A stretch of DNA of 64,000 bases from positions 62,001 to 126,000 of the forward strand of contig JBEKHB010000011.1 of the NCBI GenBank assembly GCA_050012495.1. The letters run 5' to 3'. Of the stretch, positions 15,278 to 23,264 are shown one piece after another (the first letter of the stretch is position 1; every line of letters starts with the position of its first letter). The DNA is from BOG-1155 sp050012495. Lineage in GTDB: Bacteria; Desulfobacterota; Syntrophorhabdia; Syntrophorhabdales; WCHB1-27. The notes beneath the pieces are model-generated. The model searched no databases. It was not told the origin of the DNA and saw only the letters and a list, made by a program, of their open reading frames with translations. The translations under genes were made by a program, and so were the position numbers.

Positions 15278-15295
15278 GGTGTCCCTATGGGTGGC
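15278..15295 (+). repeat. 18-nt direct repeat, left copy (unit 3 end)
   Basis: GGTGTCCCTATGGGTGGC, preceded by a T-run, recurs with one change at 24113-24130 near the other end of unit 3 in the same orientation. The two copies lie about 50 bases after att copy 3 and about 130 bases before att copy 4. Confidence 0.6.
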
Positions 15296-15352
15296 ACCAC
15301 CGCTCATACCGTCCAGCCTCTTTATCTCTTCTGCGCTCGTGACCTCCCATTC

Positions 15353-15637
15353 TTAGGCCGCCGCTCTGAGCGTGACGCGCATGCCCACCTTCGTCGCAAG
15401 AATGATGAGCATTTCGAGGCTGAATTTCTCCCATTTGCCTCTAAACAGGTCCGAAACCCTGGACTGGCTGACCCCGAGGAGTTCTGCCGCCCTGGCCTGT
15501 GTAAGCTTCTTCGCTTTGATAAATTTTCTCAAACCCGCCATGAGATCGACGCGCATCTGAAGAATTGCGGCCTCATCGGGAGAATATCCGAGATCAACGA
15601 AAACATTGCCCGACGATTCAACGATGGTCTCGCTCAT
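15353..15637 (-). CDS. XRE-family helix-turn-helix protein, HigA-like antitoxin without toxin
   Basis: The 94-residue protein ends in a Cro/C1-type helix-turn-helix, KLTQARAAELLGVSQSRVSDLFRG, after an N-terminal segment FVDLGYSPDEAAILQMRVDLM. This layout is that of HigA-like antitoxins (HTH_37 type) that pair with RelE/HigB toxins. A GGAGG site precedes the ATG. No RelE/HigB gene is adjacent; only a short open frame of unknown nature lies upstream (15742-15921). It is probably an orphan antitoxin or a stand-alone regulator. Confidence 0.82.
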   Translation of the reverse strand: MSETIVESSGNVFVDLGYSPDEAAILQMRVDLMAGLRKFIKAKKLTQARAAELLGVSQSRVSDLFRGKWEKFSLEMLIILATKVGMRVTLRAAA

Positions 15638-15741
15638 ATAGTACCTCCAATCTCCTTGTAGCGGCTTCGGGCCAGCATGAACGCAAGCCGCTACACAGCC
15701 ATGAGAATATTATATAAGTTTTTATATTTTTGGCAAGTTTA

Positions 15742-15921
15742 TCAATCATGATTTTCCTGTTTGGCAGCGGCAATGGCGCCTACAGGGACACCGCCTGCGG
15801 CCTTCTTGGTCTTATACGCTCTTAATCCGAACACCTTAAGCAGCCTGTCCAATCCGTTCTCGATTTTCAGCGCCGTCGGCTTGATCCTCTCCACCCTGTA
15901 TTTTCTGAACCCCTCTCCCAT
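15742..15921 (-). CDS. Possible small protein or gene remnant
   Basis: A 59-residue frame starting at the ATG at 15921 encodes GEGFRKYRVERIKPTALKI, then ENGLDRLLKVFGLRAYKTKK and a short tail. The frame is open back to about 15979. Composition is protein-like (basic, amphipathic). It lies upstream of the XRE gene on the same strand, where a toxin gene might once have been. It does not look like RelE or HigB. Real gene or C-terminal remnant cannot be told from the sequence alone. Confidence 0.35.
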   Translation of the reverse strand: MGEGFRKYRVERIKPTALKIENGLDRLLKVFGLRAYKTKKAAGGVPVGAIAAAKQENHD

Positions 15922-16014
15922 CGAAGCCTCTATCGCCTCGTACTCGAAAGTTGACTCCCGTCTATTTTTGATGTACTATTTGAATGTGTACATAATCGTG
16001 GAGGAGTCGCTGCC

Positions 16015-16296
16015 ATGCCGAGAATAGCGGTTGAAAACAACAGTCGGATGTCCTTGCGAATTCGGGCCGAGGAAAAAGCGCTGCTCTTGCGTGCGGTGGC
16101 GCTGAACCATACCGACCTGACGGATTTTGTCATTCGTCATGCCTTGCTTGCCGCCAAGGCCGTCATTGAGGAGGCGGATCATGTGCGGCTCTCCGGGAGG
16201 GATAGTTTGCGGGTTCTCGATCTCCTGGAGAATCCGCCCGCGCCGAACGCAAAACTGTTGGCAGCCGCGCGGGCATTGCCAAAGCAGCGGTCATAA
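16015..16296 (+). CDS. DUF1778 antitoxin, TacA-like
   Basis: The 93-residue protein starts with a ribbon-helix-helix domain, NSRMSLRIRAEEKALLLRAVALNHTDLTDFVIRHAL. It continues with AAKAVIEEADHVRLSGRDSLRVLDLLENPPAPN, the segment that wraps the toxin in TacA/DUF1778 antitoxins. GGAGGAG precedes the start. The GNAT toxin gene begins 2 bases after its stop. The pair is expected to autoregulate through the ribbon-helix-helix domain. Confidence 0.9.
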   Translation: MPRIAVENNSRMSLRIRAEEKALLLRAVALNHTDLTDFVIRHALLAAKAVIEEADHVRLSGRDSLRVLDLLENPPAPNAKLLAAARALPKQRS

Positions 16297-16298
16297 TC

Positions 16299-16820
16299 GT
16301 GACGGCATGGCACGAAGAGCCGATCAACAAGAAACATGATCGGGAAGCGTTCGACTGCGGCGAAGAAGCGCTGAATGAATTCTTGCACCGTTACGCCCGC
16401 AAGAGCCACAAGCTGGGCGGTGCGAAAACGTTCCTTGCGATTGACGATGCCGACAACAAAACCATTCTCGGCTTTTACAGTCTGAGCCCCGCTTCGGTTG
16501 ACTATGCCCGGACGCCGGAGATCATACGGCGCGGGCTGGCGCACCATGACGTACCGGGCTTCCGCTTGGCGCGCCTGGCCGTGGATCGCAGGCTGCAAGG
16601 GCAGGGAATTGGAGGACAACTTCTGCTCGCGGCGGGCAGGCGCTGCCTGTTGGCCTCGGCGGAGGTTGGCGGCGTGGTGCTTGTCATCGATGCCAAGAAT
16701 GAAAGGGCGGCAGGATGGTATGCCGGCTATGGCGCTATGCCGCTGCTGGATGCGCCGTTATCTCTGCTGCTGCCGCTCGCAACAATCGAGGCCGCGCTTA
16801 AAAAGGCGGGGAAATACTAA
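16299..16820 (+). CDS. GNAT acetyltransferase toxin, TacT-like
   Basis: The 173-residue protein has the GNAT fold of TacT toxins: HDREAFDCGEEALNEFLHRYARKSHKLGGAKTF at the start, LARLAVDRRLQGQGIGGQLLLAAGRRC as the acetyl-CoA-binding region, and NERAAGWYAGYGAMPL with the conserved Tyr. TacT enzymes acetylate the amino acid on charged tRNAs and stop translation. The preceding DUF1778 gene is the cognate antitoxin. The frame is intact, so the pair is probably functional. Confidence 0.9.
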   Translation: MTAWHEEPINKKHDREAFDCGEEALNEFLHRYARKSHKLGGAKTFLAIDDADNKTILGFYSLSPASVDYARTPEIIRRGLAHHDVPGFRLARLAVDRRLQGQGIGGQLLLAAGRRCLLASAEVGGVVLVIDAKNERAAGWYAGYGAMPLLDAPLSLLLPLATIEAALKKAGKY

Positions 16821-16827
16821 AGCACCT

Positions 16828-17130
16828 TCAGATTAGCGGGAACACGTCAGAAGGAATTAGAACGATAGGCAAGAAGCATATGGGTTCGTGCTTTGGTGAA
16901 ATCCTGAAGCGCAAGCGCACGACGGTAGGGCGGGGAAGTGACGACCGTCTGAAGTGTACCGAAGAGGGCGCTCGGTCGTTTGCGGCGAGCAAGTTTCTGC
17001 GATAATCCGTTTCGGCGGGCTTCTTCGGCTGCAGCGGGCGCTTCACGGCGATGTCGTGGTCGAGGCCGGTGTGATACTGACGTAGTTGCTCGGCCTCATG
17101 GCTCTGCCAAAGCCCTGAAATATTCGAGAA
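16828..17130 (-). pseudogene. Decayed coding remnant, unidentified
   Basis: The 355 bases between the TacT-like gene and the broken hicA hold no intact gene. On the minus strand, stretches in different frames look protein-like: AEQLRQYHTGLDHDIAVKRP in one and TLQTVVTSPPYRRALALQDF in another. The latter contains a TSPPY tetrad-like motif reminiscent of DNA methyltransferases. The frames do not join and no clear homology can be asserted. Confidence 0.3.
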
Positions 17131-17176
17131 GCTCCTTAAACGAAAAACAAAATCGAAGCAAGCCGTTCGGTAGTCG

Positions 17177-17393
17177 TCACAAGTCTTCCGTGGCGAGGCC
17201 CTTATGTTTGGCTATCCTGGCCAAACATCTTCGGGCGGATCTCTTCTCCCTCATGAAATGCAAACACGTAATCAGGCCAACCGGGACGGGCCAGGACACG
17301 ATGAAAAGTGCCGTGCTGTGACTTGACTGTCCAGCCGATGCGGAGCGGGGCCGCGAGGACATGCTGTGCTCGTGTTGACGCCCATCGGCTCAT
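17177..17393 (-). pseudogene. hicA toxin gene with a one-base frameshift
   Basis: The first frame reads SRWASTRAQHVLAAPLRIGW, then RPGWPDYVFAFHEGEEIRPKM. The end of the protein (LARIAKHKGLATEDL) is found in the next frame. Removing one base from the AAA run at 17223-17225 joins them into a normal HicA-like product of about 70 residues. As it stands, the frame terminates with a wrong tail. The position expected for the catalytic His region (GTFHRVL) is retained. The gene overlaps the upstream hicB by 4 bases. Confidence 0.78.
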
Positions 17394-17590
17394 GCTGAGA
17401 TCGCGAAGACTTCCTTAAGCTCCGGGATTTCTTCCTCATGCTCAAGCCTGTCCGCCATGACCCGCAAGGCTAAAGCTTCGGCCTTTGCAATAGCCTGGTT
17501 CCGCGTAGCTCCGTAAACCATCACGCCGGGAAGCTCCGGGATTTCCGCTATCCAACGGCCGTCTTCTTCTCTCTCGATTTCAATCTTCAT
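17390..17590 (-). CDS. hicB: HicB family antitoxin (second copy)
   Basis: The 66-residue protein KIEIEREEDGRWIAEIPELP, then GVMVYGATRNQAIAKAEALALRVMADRLEH, is a short HicB. It is intact, while its partner hicA just downstream is frameshifted. Such a situation is expected when a toxin is inactivated first. It differs in sequence from the hicB at 14641 and comes from another hicBA lineage. Confidence 0.85.
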   Translation of the reverse strand: MKIEIEREEDGRWIAEIPELPGVMVYGATRNQAIAKAEALALRVMADRLEHEEEIPELKEVFAISA

Positions 17591-17825
17591 GCATCACCCT
17601 TTGTATATCATAGTCCACGCAAGGAGATTTTCGCAAGTTCTTTTCTCTTTTAGCATCACCCCCCATTTACATTACAAACCTTGCTTGCCCGCTTTCACGA
17701 GTCTTCACATTCGGCCTTTCGGGCTGAGCAAGGAATACCACTTCAAAGTTGCAGGAAACATTTTTTTAGATGCTATGATTTACCTTGACAATGTGTTCTA
17801 CAATGTTTTAGAATGCAGAAAATCT

Positions 17826-17935
17826 GAAAAAACCAAACCGCCCGCGAGGGCGGGACGGAAAGCAGCGGGTCTCTGATCCCCATCATCGGTCATCACCAGC
17901 CAGGCAGCCGCGCTACCAGAAGAAGCCACGCATCT
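17826..17935 (+). promoter_or_regulatory. Probable cyclic-di-GMP-I (GEMM-I) riboswitch
   Basis: The pattern AAACC, then a GC stem CGCCC closed by a GCGA tetraloop and GGGCG, then GGGACGGAAAGC, then GCGGGTCT matches the conserved 5' half of the GEMM-I aptamer. Its consensus has a GNRA tetraloop helix followed by GGGACGCAAAGC. The 3' part contains AGCCAGGCAGCCG and GCTACC, matching the P3 segment with GGxAGC. It lies in the leader of the lipoprotein gene, about 35 bases before its start, and faces the right way. It would couple expression of the surface-protein operon to cyclic-di-GMP. The match was made by eye. Confidence 0.75.
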
Positions 17936-17967
17936 TATGGGTGAGATCATAAGGGGAGAAATTTATC

Positions 17968-18363
17968 ATGTCGAGCCGCACTACCTTTTTGTCAGCCGCC
18001 ATGCTTTTCGTCTGCTGCCTGTTTTTTCTCACGGCATGTGGCCAGCAAATACCGACCTTCAGCACCGAGTATCAGGCGGTCTTCATGGACAACGGCCAAG
18101 TCTTCTTCGGGAAGATGAAGAATACCGGAAGCAACTATACCCTGCTCAGGGACGTCTACTACATAGGGAGACAGACATCCCCGGACGGCAAAGAGGTTAA
18201 GAACATACTCATAAAGCGCGGCAACGAGTGGCACGCGCCCGACTATATGTACATCAACAAGCTGCACATCGTGATAATCGAGCCGGTCGCTGCAAATTCC
18301 CGGGTCGAGCAACTCATCAAGGAAGCGAAGAACCAGAAGCCCCAGCCTTCGCAACAACAGTGA
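17968..18363 (+). CDS. Small lipoprotein of unknown function
   Basis: The 131-residue protein has a lipoprotein signal peptide ending in the lipobox LTAC (hydrophobic core AAMLFVCCLFFLTAC). The rest (TEYQAVFMDNGQVFFGKM, then LLRDVYYIGRQTS, then HIVIIEPVAANSRVEQLIKE) has no recognised domain. It sits directly behind the putative cyclic-di-GMP riboswitch and 92 bases before the giant repeat protein gene, with which it is probably co-transcribed. A role as an assembly or anchoring factor for that surface protein is inference. Confidence 0.8.
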   Translation: MSSRTTFLSAAMLFVCCLFFLTACGQQIPTFSTEYQAVFMDNGQVFFGKMKNTGSNYTLLRDVYYIGRQTSPDGKEVKNILIKRGNEWHAPDYMYINKLHIVIIEPVAANSRVEQLIKEAKNQKPQPSQQQ

Positions 18364-18455
18364 GGCATCGGAAGGGCCGGCCGCTTGCAAGCCGCGGACG
18401 GCGAGGAGAACGCGTCGGGAATGGACATCGGAAAATTGCACAGGGGGATAGACAG

Positions 18456-21400
18456 ATGAGAGGACGGGATAGAAAAGTTGGGTGGCCGGTGAGTTTTGTC
18501 GCAATCATCTTCTTTTTAACGACTTTCTTGCCGATCGCCGCGCGGGCGGGCACCTCCTGGAAGGGGGGGGATGGGCTGTGGAGCACGGACGCCAACTGGA
18601 CCAACGGAGCGCCCATGGCCGGAGACGCCGCGTCCATCCAGACATACAATGCCTCCGTCACCTTTGACGGCAACTACGGAACCGTGACCGATTGGGCCGG
18701 CCCCTTGTCTCTCAGCATCGATTTCTACTCGACGCTGAACATCGGCACCGGGGGAAGCCTGGTGCTGGGCTCTCTTTCCAGCCCCGGCGATCTGAAGATC
18801 GGGACCGGGGGGTGGTGGTCCACCGCTACGGTCAACCTCTACAACGGCAGCCTCGCCGTCGCCGGCAACACCTTCGTCGGCTACAATGCCACGGGTATCT
18901 TCAACCAATCGGGCGGGGCCAACATGGTGGTCGTGACCTTAGACAACAACGGTGCGCCCATGCCGGGCACGGGCAACCTCTACCTCGGCGGAGGGTCCGA
19001 TCCATACGGCAATTACCCTTTCTCAGGCTCCGGAACCGGCACTTACAACCTCAACACCGGAACTCTGACCGTCGGGGGCAACGCCTACGTCGGCTACAAC
19101 GACGCCTCCCCTTCGGGTAGTACCTTCAACCAGGGCGCGCCCGTCTACGACCCGAGCAGCCTGGTGTGGGCGACGCCCGACGGAGGCACCCACACAATCG
19201 GGACCTTCGACACCAGCAATGTACTCGTACCGGGCACAGGCAATCTCTACATCGGCGGCGGGTCCGACACGACGGGCTTCGGCACCTCGGCCACGGGTAC
19301 TGGTACGTACAACCTTTACACGGGAAATCTGAAGGTTAACGGCACCACCTACGTCGGCTACAACGGCACGGGCGCCTTCAACCAGGGGCAGCCCGTATTC
19401 GGACCGTACGGCGAAGGACCGGCAATGCCCGACGGCGGCACTCACACGACGGGCAACCTCTACATCGGCGGAAGCCCCGACGGCGCCATTGGCACGGGCA
19501 CCTACAACCTGTATGCGGGAAATCTGAAAGTAGGCGGCAACACCTACGTCGGTTACAACGACGCCTCACAGCAGGGCAGTACCTTCAACCAGGGCAAGCC
19601 CATGCTGGACCCTGGCAGCCAGTACTTTGTGTCATCCAAGGGCGGAACCCACACGACCGGCAATCTCTACATCGGCGGCGGGCCGGACACGACGGGCTCG
19701 GGCAGCCTCGGCTCAGGCACGGGCACCTACAACCTCTATGCGGGAACTTTGACCGTCAACGGCACCACTTACGTCGGCTACAACGGCACGGGCACGTTCA
19801 ACCAGGGCGGCTCTATCTTCGACCCCTACAGCCAGGTGTGGTCAACCCCCGACGGCGGCACCCACACGACGGGCAACCTCTACATCGGCGGAAGCCCCGA
19901 CGGCGTTGCCGGCACTACCGGCACGGGCACCTACAACCTGTATGCGGGAAATCTCAAGGTTAACGGCACCACCTACGTCGGCTACAACGGCACGGGCGCC
20001 TTCAACCTGACGGGCGGAACGATAACCACAGGGAGTCTCGTCGTGGGAAATGGCGGCTACCTCACCGCGGCGAGCGGCACGACATACGAAGTGGTAACGA
20101 ACTTCGAGAACGACAGCACCCAAAAGGGCCTGTGGAACACCTGGGGCGGCAACCTCTACTTCTCGGGAGCACAAGCCACCTACACGTCCAACGGGAGCTT
20201 CGGCTGGGGGAGCCTCCAGCTTGGGGACACCACTAAGCTTGCCTTCGGCGGAAGCGGTTCCCTCTACCTCCTCAATATCTCCGGCCTCTCCAACGGCAAT
20301 TTCAACAACATCACCGTCAATCCGGGCTTCCATGTCTACTACGACCCTTTAACGAGCGGCAACGGGAGCTCGATTGGTACCAGTAACGGGACGATCGATC
20401 CGGCCTTTCCTCTCTGTGTCGGCCCTGCAACCTCCACAACGTACACCATCAACGGCGACTACATAAACTTCCACGCCTACGTGGGCTCGAACGGCCCCGG
20501 CACCCTCAATCAAACCGACGGCTCCGTCGCCCTCTACGACCTCTACCTGGGGTTGGGGGGGAGCCCCTACGACTACTATAATTCCGGCAGCGGCACATAC
20601 AACCTCTACAAAGGCAGCCTCGCCGTGCAGAACGCCTACGTCGGCTACAACGACAACTCCGCGTCCGGCAGCGTCTTCAACCAGGGCGCGCCCGTCTACG
20701 ACACGAACCATGTTCTTACGAACCCTGATGGGGCATCCGTTACAATCGGTGGGGACCTGTACATAGGAGGGAGCAATTTCGGTACTCTCGGAACCGGCAC
20801 CTACAACCTCTACCAGGGCTCACTCACGATTGCAGGGACCCTTAACGTCGGCTACAACGGCTCGGGCACCTTCGTCCAGAAGGGCGGGACGGTGACGGTC
20901 GGTTCCTACAATCCCCTCACTCTGACTTTGACCGGCGCTCTTTACCTCGGCAGCTCGTTCAACGCAGGTACCACAGGCGCCTACGTCCTTTCCGCCGGCA
21001 CCTTGAACACGGTGACCGAGATCATCGGCTCTGGCTCGCCGGGCACTTTCACCCAGTACGGGGGTACCCACAACGTCAACTTCCCCACTGCTTTGGCCTT
21101 TGATTGGGGAGGGATGATACTTGGAGAAAATAATGGCGCTCCGGGCACGTACAATCTGGTCTCGGGCACGCTCACGAACACCGGTGCCCTGAGTGTAGGT
21201 TGGGGCGGCACGGCGCCAAGCACCTTCAACCAGGGATACAGGCCCGACACCGGGGAGATCAGGGACGGCGGGACGAACCATGTCTACGGGAACGTGGCGG
21301 TCGGCGTGTCCGACCGGGGTACGGGCTACTACAACCTCGTCAACGGCAGCCTGACCGTCGATCAGGGGCTCAACATCGGGTGGCAGGGCGTCGGCGTCTT

Positions 21401-23120
21401 CACCCAGGGGTATCACCCTGACGGAACGATGGGGACCCTCGGTACTTCGGTCACGGCCCAATGGCTCACCGTGGGGGCGATCGGGCCGACGACCTGGGAC
21501 CCCGCGTCGCAAGGGTTAGGGACGTATAACCTGATCTCCGGCAGCCTCACCGTGGCATCGGCCGTGATCGGCTCGAACGGCGACGGGACCTTTAACCAGG
21601 GGGCCTTCTATGACCCGGCTGTCCCCGGCTCGTTCAACCCCGTTGGAGACGGCGGCACGGTCGACATACAGTCCGACCTCAACGTCGGCGGCATTTATGA
21701 GGTTTATCCGCAATACTCCCTCGGCACGGGTGCTTACAACCTCTATAACGGCACGCTGACCGTGGGCGGCACCACCTACGTGGGCCAGACCGGCACGGGC
21801 ACCTTCCTGCAGAAGGGCGGCAGCAACACGACCAATAACCTCTCCATAGGCGGCAGCGGGTTACTCATGGCCACGGACACCCCCATCCAGGGCACGGGCA
21901 CCTACACCCTCGATGCGACCGTCCCGGCCGGCAGCTCTTCCAACCTCCACGTCCAGGGCGACATGGTTGTCGGCGAGTCAGGCATTGGCACCTTTACTCA
22001 CAGGAACGGCGTTGTCCAGGTCGACGGTAATCTGATCCTCGGCTCCGTCGCACAACTGTGGAGTTCTGCGAACGGCGGGTCCATCGTGAACGAATTCGGC
22101 AACGGGACCTATAACCTGACCTCGGGCAGCCTGACTGTGGGGAATCATGCCTTCGTAGGGTACTACGGTACGGGTATGTTCAACCAAGGCGCTTCTTACG
22201 ATCCGGCCTCGGGAAAGCTCGCGCCGGCGGGTGACGGAGGTTCCGTCAAAGTCGGCGGCAACCTCTACGTCGGCGGCGGACCCCTTCTGTCCGGTCAAAG
22301 CAGCCCTGGCTGGGGCACAGGCACCTACACCCTGTATAACGGCACTCTCAACGTGGCGGGCACCACCTATGTCGGCTACGCGGGCGCCACGGGCACTTTC
22401 AACCAGTCGGGCGGCACCCATACGGCCGGCATCATCAATGTGGGAGCCGCCGGCACGTACAACTACTCGGGCGGCACGATCACGGGCGCTTTCCAGAACA
22501 GCGGGACAACCACGGTGACCGGGGGCACGTCCACCACGCCCAATAGGTTCGACGCCTCGGTGGTGAACAACTCCGGTGGGAATTTCATTGTAGGTGATAC
22601 GGTGAATTCTGCGTACATCACCTTCATGAACGCGGTGACGAACAACGCAGGGGCGACCTTCACCATCAACAAGTCGTACGCCACCTTCCAAGGCCCGGTT
22701 GTCAACAACGGCACCTGGATCACCGACCCGTCCGGCCTGACCTTCGACAAGTCTTTCACGATCGGCAGCGGGGGTTCTGTCACGGCTAAAGGTGATACGT
22801 ATACGATACTCGGCACCTTCACGGACTCCGGAACGCTCATTGTCGAAGGCAGCGTCACGATCAATCTAAGCAGCGGAACCAATAACGTGGGCACATTGTT
22901 GATCGAGCCCGGCGGCAGCCTAACGCTCGTCGGCGGCAGCCTGAGCATCGCCAGTCTCGTCGACCCGGGCGCCTCGGGTAATAGTCCCGACAACGTTACG
23001 GGGAGCTTCACTTATCAATCGTTCACCAAGAACGCTACCGTTCCCATCCCCGCAGCAATTTGGCTCCTCTTCCCCGGTCTTGCCGCACTTGCAGGAATAA
23101 GGAGGAGGATCGGGAAGTAG
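18456..23120 (+). CDS. Giant repeat surface protein with VPLPA-CTERM sorting signal
   Basis: The frame is open from 18228, but the ATG at 18456 (after GGGGGATAGACAG) starts a signal peptide (VSFVAIIFFLTTFLPIAARA), giving 1554 residues. The body is made of Gly/Thr/Asn-rich beta repeats. Each has the core GTGTYNLYxGxLxVxGTTYVGYNGTGxFNQ, followed by a variable proline-containing insert and GGTHTTGNLYIGG. About a dozen recognisable units are present, as in parallel beta-helix passenger domains. The C-terminus VPIPAAIWLLFPGLAALAG followed by RRRIGK is a VPLPA-CTERM signal: sorting motif, membrane helix and basic end, recognised by an exosortase/rhombosortase-type enzyme. No exosortase gene is in the window. 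It is probably a secreted matrix protein under riboswitch control. Confidence 0.88.
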   Translation: MRGRDRKVGWPVSFVAIIFFLTTFLPIAARAGTSWKGGDGLWSTDANWTNGAPMAGDAASIQTYNASVTFDGNYGTVTDWAGPLSLSIDFYSTLNIGTGGSLVLGSLSSPGDLKIGTGGWWSTATVNLYNGSLAVAGNTFVGYNATGIFNQSGGANMVVVTLDNNGAPMPGTGNLYLGGGSDPYGNYPFSGSGTGTYNLNTGTLTVGGNAYVGYNDASPSGSTFNQGAPVYDPSSLVWATPDGGTHTIGTFDTSNVLVPGTGNLYIGGGSDTTGFGTSATGTGTYNLYTGNLKVNGTTYVGYNGTGAFNQGQPVFGPYGEGPAMPDGGTHTTGNLYIGGSPDGAIGTGTYNLYAGNLKVGGNTYVGYNDASQQGSTFNQGKPMLDPGSQYFVSSKGGTHTTGNLYIGGGPDTTGSGSLGSGTGTYNLYAGTLTVNGTTYVGYNGTGTFNQGGSIFDPYSQVWSTPDGGTHTTGNLYIGGSPDGVAGTTGTGTYNLYAGNLKVNGTTYVGYNGTGAFNLTGGTITTGSLVVGNGGYLTAASGTTYEVVTNFENDSTQKGLWNTWGGNLYFSGAQATYTSNGSFGWGSLQLGDTTKLAFGGSGSLYLLNISGLSNGNFNNITVNPGFHVYYDPLTSGNGSSIGTSNGTIDPAFPLCVGPATSTTYTINGDYINFHAYVGSNGPGTLNQTDGSVALYDLYLGLGGSPYDYYNSGSGTYNLYKGSLAVQNAYVGYNDNSASGSVFNQGAPVYDTNHVLTNPDGASVTIGGDLYIGGSNFGTLGTGTYNLYQGSLTIAGTLNVGYNGSGTFVQKGGTVTVGSYNPLTLTLTGALYLGSSFNAGTTGAYVLSAGTLNTVTEIIGSGSPGTFTQYGGTHNVNFPTALAFDWGGMILGENNGAPGTYNLVSGTLTNTGALSVGWGGTAPSTFNQGYRPDTGEIRDGGTNHVYGNVAVGVSDRGTGYYNLVNGSLTVDQGLNIGWQGVGVFTQGYHPDGTMGTLGTSVTAQWLTVGAIGPTTWDPASQGLGTYNLISGSLTVASAVIGSNGDGTFNQGAFYDPAVPGSFNPVGDGGTVDIQSDLNVGGIYEVYPQYSLGTGAYNLYNGTLTVGGTTYVGQTGTGTFLQKGGSNTTNNLSIGGSGLLMATDTPIQGTGTYTLDATVPAGSSSNLHVQGDMVVGESGIGTFTHRNGVVQVDGNLILGSVAQLWSSANGGSIVNEFGNGTYNLTSGSLTVGNHAFVGYYGTGMFNQGASYDPASGKLAPAGDGGSVKVGGNLYVGGGPLLSGQSSPGWGTGTYTLYNGTLNVAGTTYVGYAGATGTFNQSGGTHTAGIINVGAAGTYNYSGGTITGAFQNSGTTTVTGGTSTTPNRFDASVVNNSGGNFIVGDTVNSAYITFMNAVTNNAGATFTINKSYATFQGPVVNNGTWITDPSGLTFDKSFTIGSGGSVTAKGDTYTILGTFTDSGTLIVEGSVTINLSSGTNNVGTLLIEPGGSLTLVGGSLSIASLVDPGASGNSPDNVTGSFTYQSFTKNATVPIPAAIWLLFPGLAALAGIRRRIGK
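18830..22430 (+). repeat. Coding tandem repeats of the giant surface protein
   Basis: DNA blocks such as GGCACGGGCACCTACAACCT and ACCTACGTCGGCTACAACGG recur many times with few changes. Several units around 19300-20000 are nearly identical at the nucleotide level. This indicates recent duplication and potential for length variation by recombination. It is not a CRISPR array: the units are in frame and encode the protein repeat. Confidence 0.85.
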
Positions 23121-23140
23121 GCGTTGTTCAACCAACATCA

Positions 23141-23173
23141 AAGGCAGGGCCGGCAAATGACCCTGCCTTTTTG
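23141..23173 (+). terminator. Rho-independent terminator of the surface-protein operon
   Basis: AAGGCAGGG pairs with CCCTGCCTT across a short loop and is followed by a T-run, 20 bases after the giant gene's stop codon. Confidence 0.88.
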
Positions 23174-23264
23174 TTCCCCCCCGCCTTCGCCATTACCATT
23201 TGAACTGTGATATCAAAAGAAGAAACCGGAGAGTAACGAGTTCAGGAAGCAGGTCAGAACCGTT

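Noticed and set aside
15287..15661. 124-codon plus-strand frame opposite the XRE gene
   Set aside because: It is antisense to a clear helix-turn-helix protein and shows no motif.
18830..22430. Regular DNA repeats suggesting a CRISPR array
   Set aside because: The units are in frame, encode the beta-repeat of the surface protein, vary in length and lack constant-size spacers. No cas genes are present.
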